Source of the DNA: Paramormyrops kingsleyae
Lineage: Eukaryota > Chordata > Actinopteri > Osteoglossiformes > Mormyridae
Direction of reading: 5' to 3'
NCBI RefSeq assembly: GCF_048594095.1
Contig: NC_132807.1
Coordinates: 992,001 to 1,056,000, forward strand
DNA: 64,000 nucleotides
Shown here: one piece after another, positions 56,635 through 64,000 of the stretch
Layout of the letters: each line of letters opens with the position of its first letter
Position numbering within the stretch: the stretch's first letter is position 1
Made by a program: the position numbers and the translations under genes
The notes under the pieces: generated by a model
Databases searched by the model: none
What the model was told of the DNA's origin: nothing
Seen by the model: the letters and a program-made list of their open reading frames with translations, nothing else

Positions 56635-56849
56635 ACCCCATGAGAGCCGATTGCTGAAGCTGAACATCCTTCTCAGCCTCTTATTTGAATTTGTCAAATT
56701 GTTTTAAATCATTGTGGGATTAGCCCCATTGTACCCTTCACATACATACTTACAACATCTCTAAAACACTTTAAATTGTAAACATGTTTCTTCCCTACAT
56801 CCATTTATGTCTTTCCTATTAGCAATGTAAGGGGAATCTTATTAATGCT

Positions 56850-56883
56850 AATAATAATGAATAATAATAATAATAATAATAAT
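56850..56883. repeat. (AAT)n microsatellite, copy B
   Basis: One AAT unit longer than copy A. Confidence 0.9.
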
Positions 56884-56954
56884 GTAACTCTGTTTTGCTT
56901 ATGTTTGGAAGTCCTGGGTTAAGGACACCTAGCTTAGAACCAGAGTTTTTGTAG

Positions 56955-58152
56955 AGTTTTTGTGTGCGTGCGTGCCTGTGTGTGTGTGTGTGTGTGTGTG
57001 TGCCTCAGTGCGTGCATGCGTTCATGCCTGTGTGTGTGCCTGCGTTCGCGCCTGTGTCGCTTGTGTGCCTGCCTGTGTGCCTGCTTGCGTGTGTACGTGC
57101 CTGAGTGCATGTGTACGTTCGTGCCCGTGTGTGTGCCTGCATGCGTTCTTGTGTGCATTCATACCCGTGTGTGCCTGTAAATGCCTGTGTGCTTGCCTGT
57201 CTGCTTGAAGCATGTCTGTGTGCATGCATGCATGCCTTTGTGCTTGGGTGTCGCTGTGCGCACATGTGTGCATGCCTGCCTGTGTGCGTGCGTGTGTGCC
57301 TGTGTGTAAGCGCCTTTCTGTGTGCATGCATGCCTGTGTGAATGCCTTTGTGCTTGAGTGCATTCGTGCCTGTGTGTGTGTGGCTCTATGGGCGTGCGTG
57401 CCTGTGCACATGCTATTGTACGTGCCTGTGTGCTTGCCTTCATGCGTGAGTGCATGTCTGTGCATGCGTGCCTGTGTGCATACCTGCCTGTGAGCTTGCG
57501 TGCCTGTGGCGTGCTTGCATGCGTGCGTACCTGTGTGCATGCCTGCCTGCCAGCATGTGTGCATGCATACGCCTGTGTAAGTGCCTACCTGTGTGCGTGC
57601 GTGCCTGTGTGTCTGCGTGCCTTTGTGCTTGAGTGCCTTTGTGCCTGTGTATGAGCCTGCGTGCGTGCCTATGTGTTTACATGCATGTGTCCCTATGTGC
57701 ATGCCTGTGAGCCTGCGTGCATGCCTGTGTGTGTGCCTGCATGCGTGCCTGTGTATGTGCCAATGTGCGTGCGTGCCTGTGTATGTGCCAATGTGCGTGC
57801 GTGCCTGTGTGCATTCCTGCCTGTGAGCTTGTGTGCATGCATGCATGCCTGTGTACGTGCATGCGTGCCTGCATGTGTGTGTGCGTGACTGCCTGCATGC
57901 GTGCCTGTGTGTTCTTGCCTACGTGCAAGCGTGTGTGCCTTTGTGCATGTGTGCCTTTGTTCATGCTTGCCTGTGTGCCTGCCTTCGTGCTTGTGTGTGT
58001 GCGTGTCTCTGTGCCTGTGTGCTTGCATGCGTGTGTGCGCGTGTCTGTGTGCTTCCATGCCTGTGTGCATGCATGCCAGTGTGCGTGCGTGCGTCCCTGT
58101 GTGCTTGCTTGCCTGTGTCCGTCCATGTCTGTGTGCGTTAATGTGTGCGTGC
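56955..58152. repeat. GT-rich minisatellite, copy B
   Basis: Same start and same end (gtccgtccatgtctgtgtgc) as block 1 but with rearranged internal units and about 0.3 kb shorter. The L1 below is inserted in it. Confidence 0.95.
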
Positions 58153-58156
58153 CTGT

Positions 58157-58230
58157 CTGACCGGAAATGCTGTAAGGACCGGAAATGCTGTAAGTGACGT
58201 CAGACGCCGGAGACTTGGCGGAAAATCTGA
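58157..58230 (+). promoter_or_regulatory. L1 5' leader: tandem ETS-like sites and a CRE
   Basis: Two direct 18-bp repeats GACCGGAAATGCTGTAAG (58159-58176 and 58177-58194) each hold an ETS-type CCGGAA core. The palindrome TGACGTCA (58195-58202), a CREB/ATF site, follows at once. ORF1 starts 28 bp later. LINE promoters are internal, so an intact 5' end with such sites fits a transcription-competent copy. Confidence 0.5.
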
Positions 58231-59103
58231 ATGAACAGCGAGCTGAGCGAGGACAGCGAGGGGAAGTTGGAATCACTCGAAGAATACATTGACTGGTACT
58301 TCGACACTACAGTCATGAAGAAGAACCTCAATACATCTTCCCCGGGAAAAAGCGAGACGCCGTCATCCAAAAGAAGTCGCCCGGCAGACTCCCCCGGAGC
58401 AACTTCGCCGACTAGTAAAGACTTCGCCGACATACTGGAGTCAATCGACAAGCGATTGTCCAGCTTCGACGCGAGGTTGTCTCTGGTCGAGATTTTGCAT
58501 CAGGAGTTCACATCCCTGAGGGGGTCTTTGGAATTCAGCCAGCAACAGGTGGAAACACTCGCTGCTGAAAACGCCTCACTACGGGGCTCGGTCAAGTCTC
58601 TAACTGAGAATGTGACCAATCTAAAAGAAGAAAATAAAAAAATAAAAGAGACTGTCATCGATCTCCAAGCCCGTAGTATGAGAGATAACCTGGTGTTTTC
58701 AGGCATCCCGGAATCTGCTGAAGAGGACGCAGAAATTACGGTTAAAACATTTATCAAGACCCACCTGAAGCTTCCAGAGGACACTGTGGAAAGCATCTGC
58801 TTTGACAGAGTCCATCGGCTGGGAGCTAAGAGGCCTGGTGCCCTGAGACCGCGTCCTATTGTGGCCAAATTCGGGAATTTCAAACAGAAGCAGCAGGTGA
58901 AGAGTCGCGGCAGGGAGCTGAAAGGAACGGACTTTGGCGTAAACGACCAGTTCCCCAAAGAGATTCTGGAGCGACGCAAAGTTCTGTTCCCAATCCGACG
59001 CAGCTCCATCCAGAAGGGCTCCCGAGCTGTCATCGCCGTGGATCGGCTCTACGTGGATGGACAGCTCTACCGCGACCCTAACATCACTCCCTGGTTATAT
59101 TAA
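58231..59103 (+). CDS. L1 ORF1 protein (RNA-binding chaperone)
   Basis: 290 intact codons. Ser/Pro-rich basic N-terminus (PSSKRSRPADSPG), a coiled coil (about residues 65-150, heptads from ESIDKRLSSF to KKIKETVIDLQ), then the RRM-like core (ARSMRDNLVFSGIPE, FDRVHRLG, RPIVAKFGNFKQKQ) and the C-terminal domain (SIQKGSRAVIAVDRLYVDG). L1 ORF1p trimerises through the coiled coil and coats L1 RNA in cytoplasmic particles. Length and domain order are normal. The ATG at 58231 is the first in the leader. Confidence 0.9.
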   Translation: MNSELSEDSEGKLESLEEYIDWYFDTTVMKKNLNTSSPGKSETPSSKRSRPADSPGATSPTSKDFADILESIDKRLSSFDARLSLVEILHQEFTSLRGSLEFSQQQVETLAAENASLRGSVKSLTENVTNLKEENKKIKETVIDLQARSMRDNLVFSGIPESAEEDAEITVKTFIKTHLKLPEDTVESICFDRVHRLGAKRPGALRPRPIVAKFGNFKQKQQVKSRGRELKGTDFGVNDQFPKEILERRKVLFPIRRSSIQKGSRAVIAVDRLYVDGQLYRDPNITPWLY

Positions 59104-59551
59104 CGCCACCCCAGATAAGAACCTGTTATATTTTTCTTCTTTTCCCAAATCCTCTTCTGTTTAATCTAGCTTATACATGTTAATTCGCTAATTTAATGTT
59201 ATGTCATAACAAATACACTGCCGTCAGTCTCCGCAGCGCTTCAGTCCTAACAATGTTTTCGTTTCTATGTTTCTTACTTACAAAGGGGCACGCGAGTAAG
59301 GGTGTATGTCTTTTTCACTTCTCCCTGCTTTCCCTCCACCGATCACCTGCTTTAAATTTCTACTCAATCACACACAACACCCTCGATTTTTACACATCTG
59401 CACGACATGATAATGTACATATGTACTTAGCTTCACCACAACCACTCCGACCTTATAGTGCACACAGACATATAGGATACACACGCACACAAGCGCTCAC
59501 ACGCTCGTTCGTATCTGACTCATTTGCACGTGCAATATTAGCTACACACAC

Positions 59552-62500
59552 ATGTCTATGGGCACACTAAGGTTTGTCTCATGGAATGTGCATGGAGCTG
59601 GCTCCAGAGAGAAGAGGTTAAAAATATTTAGCCAGCTTAAAAAACTACAGGCAGACGTTGTTTTATTACAAGAGACTCATAGACCTGCCACAGCTACAGA
59701 TGAACTTAAAACACCTGAGTTTCCTAATGTGTTCTCAGCCTGTTATAACTCTAGGCAAAGGGGAGTAGCAATTTTAATACATAAAAATGTTAATTTCACA
59801 TTACTCAACACAATTATAGATCCAGAAGGTAGATTTATAATCATTAAATTGTCTATACTTAACAAGAAGTTATGTATTGTTAGTATATATGGTCCAAATG
59901 TTGATAACCCTTCATTCTTCCACGTTTTCTTTACCGCACTCTCTGAACACCTAGATAGCGCACTCGTTCTTGGGGGCGATCTCAATTTCGCACTAAATAA
60001 AGAAATGGATAGGCTCAGTACAGCTGCTCAGCGCAATTGGGAATCCATAAATATAGTTAAGCAGTACATGAGTGACTATGGTCTTCGTGATGCATGGCGT
60101 TCTCTTCACCCCAACCGTAGGGAATATACTTTCTTCTCACACGTCCATCACTCTTACTCTCGTCTGGATTATTTCCTAATCAGTAGCTCACTGCTGAGTG
60201 ACATTTCAGACACTGAGATACACCCTATAGCTGTCAGCGATCATGCTCCTGTATCTTTAACCCTAATAAATAAGAAAGCCATTCCACCAATTAGAAACTG
60301 GAGATTTAATACATCATTGCTTAAAGATGGAGATTTTATTAACTATTTCAAAAAAGAGTGGGCTTTATATTTAGACTATAATGACCTGCCTGGAACATCA
60401 GCATCTGTTCTCTGGGAAGCAGGCAAAGCTGTGATGAGAGGTAAAATAATCTCATTCTCATCACATAAAAAGAAAAGAGAAAACAAGTATATTCAGGAAT
60501 TAGAAGAAAACATCAAATCCTTAGAAGAAGCTTATGTATCATCCCAGGAACAGGAAATGCTGAATAAAATACGTAAAGCAAAATTAGAATTAAATGAAAT
60601 TATTCATAAAAAAACACAATTCTTAGCACAAAGACTTCGCTGGCAAAATTATGAATATGGTAATAAATCAGGTAGATTTTTAGCTAACCAGTTAAAAATA
60701 AATAAAGAAAAAACAACTATATGTGCTGTTAAAGACTCAACTGGGGATACAGTATATGACCCTGATAGAATAAACAACACTTTCAGGGACTTTTACAAAT
60801 CTTTATACTTACCACAGATAAACCCATCTAAAGACGAAATTGATCAGTTTCTTGATAGTATAACCCTTCCGAAATTATCAGATATTCAAACGATAGAACT
60901 GGATTCTCTGCTGACACCAGGTGAACTCCAGGAAGCTTTGAACAGTATGCCCAATAATAAGGCTCCAGGCCCAGATGGATTTCCAGTAGAATTCTATAAA
61001 GAATTCTGGACAATTCTGTCACCAACATTCTACAGAATGTTGCAGGAAACCAAGGAAAATGGTAGACTACCACCAAATATGAATTCTGCCAACATTAGTC
61101 TCTTGCTAAAACCAGGCAAAGACCCTATATTGCCTACCAGCTATCGTCCAATATCACTTATTAATGTTGACCTTAAAATAATCTGCAAAGCTCTCTCAAA
61201 AAGAATAGAGAAGATAACCCCTCACATAATTCATCCTGACCAAACTGGTTTCATAAAAGGGAGGCACTCATCAACAAATACACGTAGATTACTCAATCTG
61301 ATAGACTATTCGTGCAATAAAAACCTTCAAATCATAATATTGTCTCTAGATGCAGAAAAAGCATTCGATAGAGTTAGTTGGAGTTTTTTATTTGCAACAT
61401 TACACAAATTTGGTTTTGGAACCTCTTTCATAAACTGGTTAAAATATTATATAGTTCCCCAACAGCATGTGTTAGGACAAATGACCAAACATCCTCTAGC
61501 TTCTGTCTCAAGAGGGGCACCAGGCAGGGATGCCCTCTCTCCCCCTCACTGTTTGCAATTTTTATTGAACCACTAGCAGCAGCAATTAGACAGGCTATAG
61601 TGATTAAAGGCATCAAATGCAAGAATGTGGAACATAAGGTCAGTCTTTATGCGGATGATGTGTTACTTTTTCTCCAGCATTCACAAACCACTCTCTCTGA
61701 GGTAATTACATTAATAAACTCTTTCTCAAGAGTCTCAGATTATTCAATAAACTGGTTAAAATCTACAGTTCTTCCAATTAACTGCTCCTTTCAGAACTCT
61801 TCCTCCACTCCACTGCAATCTGGGGATATTAAATATTTAGGTATTAATGTTTCACCTAGGCTGGCAGACTTAACTAAATTAAACCACATCCCACTTTTAA
61901 AGAAGGTAGAGGATGAGCTGGTTAGATGGAAGTCCCTGCCCATATCACTCATGGGAAGGGTTGCATCAATAAAAATGATGGTGTTACCAAGAATTAATTA
62001 TTTATTTGCTATGATTCCAAGTAAACCATCACCTGACTGGTTTAGATCTCTGGACTCCGCCATCTCTAAATTCCTTTGGAAAGATAAACCACCGCGTATT
62101 AGCCTAAAAACGCTGCAAAGGACCAAGGACAAAGGAGGACTAGATCTGCCTAACTTTCACCACTACTTCTTAGCCAACAGGCTTCAAAACATCTCAGGAT
62201 GGCTAAAACATACCTTCTTAGATGAACCTTGGCTAGACGTAGAACAGGCTCTATGCAATAACATAGACATTTCGGATCTACCATTCATTAGCTCAAACAT
62301 TAAACGACATGAATGCTTCAAAAGCATCAGTATCAGCTCTTCTCTGACAGCATGGTGGGAGTTTCTTAAAATGACTGAGTCTTCATTAATCCCATGCAAA
62401 CGTACTCCCATCTGGAACAACCCTGACATACTACTAAACAATAATATCATAAATTTCCCGGATTGGAGTTGTAAAGGTATTAAATACTTGGAACATATAT

Positions 62501-63291
62501 TTGAAGAAATAGACTTTATCCCCTTTGACTTATTAGTTAAAAGACATGGGATTAACAAGAATAGATTTTTAGAATATCAACAAGTTAAATCTATAGTAAA
62601 AAGGAAATTCAAGTCTACTCAAATCAAATTACAAATACCACCAAGGGTGGCAGAATTCCTTAATCTCAAAACCCCCAAATTACTGTCTAAAATATACAGG
62701 ACACTTTCTAAAATGGATGATTCAATATCCCTTCCTATTGCAAAATGGGAGGCAGATTTATCAATCAGCTGGAACCACAATTTCTGGTCTAAGACATGCT
62801 TAAAAACCTTTGAACTGATTAGAAGTCCCAATTTACAATTAATACAATACAAAATCCTGCATAGAGTGCACTATACAGGGCATCGGATGTTCAGGATGGG
62901 TTTTACATCTTCTAACAACTGCTCACACTGTCAAGGGGATACACCTGACAATTACATCCATGCTCTTTGGTTCTGTCCACCTGTTCAGATGTTTTGGCGC
63001 AGGATTTGTGAGGACTTATCAAAGTGTCTGAAATGTACTATTCCAGCCTCTCCTTCAGTCTGCTTGTTGGGTGACTTAGATGGTGTCACTACCGAGATTA
63101 ACACAACCCACATGGCTTTCACCGCTTTATGCATTGCTAAGAAGACTGTCCTCATGAACTGGAAAAATAAAAATAACCTTAATATCAACCAATATAGAGA
63201 GAGTTTGCTGGACCATATTAGTCTTGATACAGCTTCTGCCGCCACATTAGACCAATCTCTCTGGGCTCCTTTGATCAGCTCCATCACCTAG
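59552..63291 (+). pseudogene. L1 ORF2 (endonuclease/reverse transcriptase) with a single frameshift
   Basis: The first frame (59552-61576) gives an APE endonuclease (FVSWNVHGAG, LQETHR, GGDLNFALN, SDHAPVSLTL) and the first RT motifs (NNKAPGPDGFPVEFY, SYRPISLINVD, HPDQTGFIKGRHSS, SLDAEKAFDRVSWSF). At about 61440-61445, in TTAAAATATTA, meaning passes to another frame that reads on through RGTRQGCPLSPSLF, SLYADDVLLFL (intact active site) and a C-terminal Cys-His knuckle (CSHCQGDTPDNYIHALWFC) to the stop at 63291. One A missing from the A run would explain it. Total length about 1246 codons. Either a recent inactivating mutation or a homopolymer sequencing error. Confidence 0.9.
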
Positions 63292-64000
63292 TGGCGGTGG
63301 GGGGTCGCAGGTTTGTCCCGCTTCGGTCTTTGTTGTTGGTGTGGGGGGGGGCCTATGGGCTTGGGGTGTCTGGGGGTTCCCTGGGGGGGGGGGGGGGTTC
63401 TGGGGGGGTTCGGCGCTGGGACTGCGGTCCTGGCCTGGATGGGGCTTTGGTGGCTCTTGGGTGGCGTCTTTCTGGTGGCTGCATGCAGCGCTGCTGGGGT
63501 AGCCTGTGCCGGCGGACGTAGGGTACCAGCCTGGCGGCCGTGCTGCTCCTGGGTGGGTCCGGGGCGGGCTTGGGGTTCTGGGGGCGCTCTGCCTCCGGGC
63601 TGGGGTTCCGGCTGGGCTGGGGGGGCTTGGGTCCTGGTGGGTGGGTCGCCGGGGTGTGGGCTGGCGCGTGCACTGGGGCCCGGCCCCGGCACGGGGACCT
63701 TCGGCGCATTGGAGGGGCTGGGGGCCTCTTTAGCTGGTGGGGAGGTTGTTACCATCTGCCCGCAGGTGGTCCCTGCCTTAGGGGTATCCACTCTGCGGGG
63801 GTGGGGGGGAATCCAATAGAGTAGGAGAATGGACCAAACCTGGGTGTCTGTTGTCTTATGTAGTCTGGGAGTTGACTGAATGGTGGGGTGGGTGTAGTTT
63901 TTCCCTCTGTGGTGGGGTCTGGTTGGCTGCCCCGGGCTCTGTGGTGCCCGGTGGTGCCGCTGCTCTGGGCCCCCGGACTGGATGGGCCTCGGCTCTCCCG
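63292..64000 (+). other. L1 3' UTR, G-rich
   Basis: About 700 bp with multiple G runs (for example 63341-63350, 63380-63394 and 63402-63408) that could form G-quadruplexes on the sense strand, as in many vertebrate L1 3' UTRs. Long open frames here come from composition alone. The poly(A) end lies outside the window. Confidence 0.6.

Larger units (their letters stand above)
42279..58152. repeat. Segmental duplicate, copy B
   Basis: Partner of 1-24962, in direct orientation, about 42.3 kb away. It has one intact tandem-gene unit instead of five and retains 0.8 kb deleted from A near 3793. Confidence 0.9.
58157..64000 (+). mobile_element. Nearly full-length L1-type LINE
   Basis: Short 5' leader with promoter-like motifs, intact ORF1 (58231-59103), a 448-bp spacer, ORF2 (59552-63291) with one frameshift, and a G-rich 3' UTR that runs out of the window. 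Inserted in the GT-rich repeat. No internal deletion was seen, in contrast to the older L1 copies at 1 and 42139. Confidence 0.9.

Noticed and set aside
63291..63824. Gly/Trp-rich and Pro-rich open frames after the L1
   Set aside because: They arise from G-run composition of the L1 3' UTR and have no conserved motif.

Overview
This is eukaryotic DNA, most likely from a ray-finned fish. The evidence is the mix of mobile elements: L1/Tx1 LINEs, CR1 LINEs with an esterase-type ORF1 and an 8-bp TTCTTATG tail, an L2-type reverse transcriptase, hAT and Tigger/mariner-like non-autonomous transposons, piggyBac, tRNA-headed SINEs and a retrovirus remnant. Genes have introns with GT..AG borders and 3' AATAAA signals. 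No bacterial operon features are present.

Layout: (1) 1-3236, a 5'-truncated, internally deleted L1 on the minus strand that ends inside an inverted 3' half of an unknown gene (3236-3760). (2) 3903-6494, a hAT-like element containing a Tigger-like element, which contains a second hAT-like element. (3) 6495-18606, five head-to-tail copies (period about 2440 bp) of a two-exon, minus-strand gene of 287-289 codons that I do not recognise. (4) 18661-23660, lower-copy DNA with an endogenous-retrovirus gag remnant, a SINE and a second unknown plus-strand gene whose eight-base first coding exon is followed by a Trp-rich repeat exon. (5) 23720-31010, long (GTGCCTGTGTGCGTGC)-like repeats broken by a SINE and by a CR1 with a 955-codon ORF2. 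(6) 31351-33009, integrase/env remnant and LTR of a retrovirus. (7) 33694-38606, a pile-up of CR1 copies. (8) 38607-42138, piggyBac, SINE, hAT and L2 fragments. (9) 42139-58152, a second copy of regions 1-5, holding only one intact copy of the tandem gene instead of five. (10) 58157-64000, a nearly full-length L1 on the plus strand with an intact ORF1 and an ORF2 broken by one apparent single-base frameshift.

The main result is the tandem gene. I join an 88-nt exon 1 to a 776-nt exon 2 through a 597-bp GT-AG intron; the splice is phase-consistent in all six copies. The most diverged copy carries a 6-nt, frame-preserving insertion in exon 1, and all other protein differences are missense. The product has a hydrophobic, strand-rich N-terminal block, a long acidic Ser/Pro linker, a second conserved block and a basic tail that looks like a nuclear localisation signal. 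Copy number differs (5 versus 1) between two otherwise near-identical segmental duplicates in the same window. This is a rapidly expanding gene family of unknown function amid transposon debris.

Limits: all calls are by eye. No alignment, database search or expression evidence was available, and exon models are predictions.
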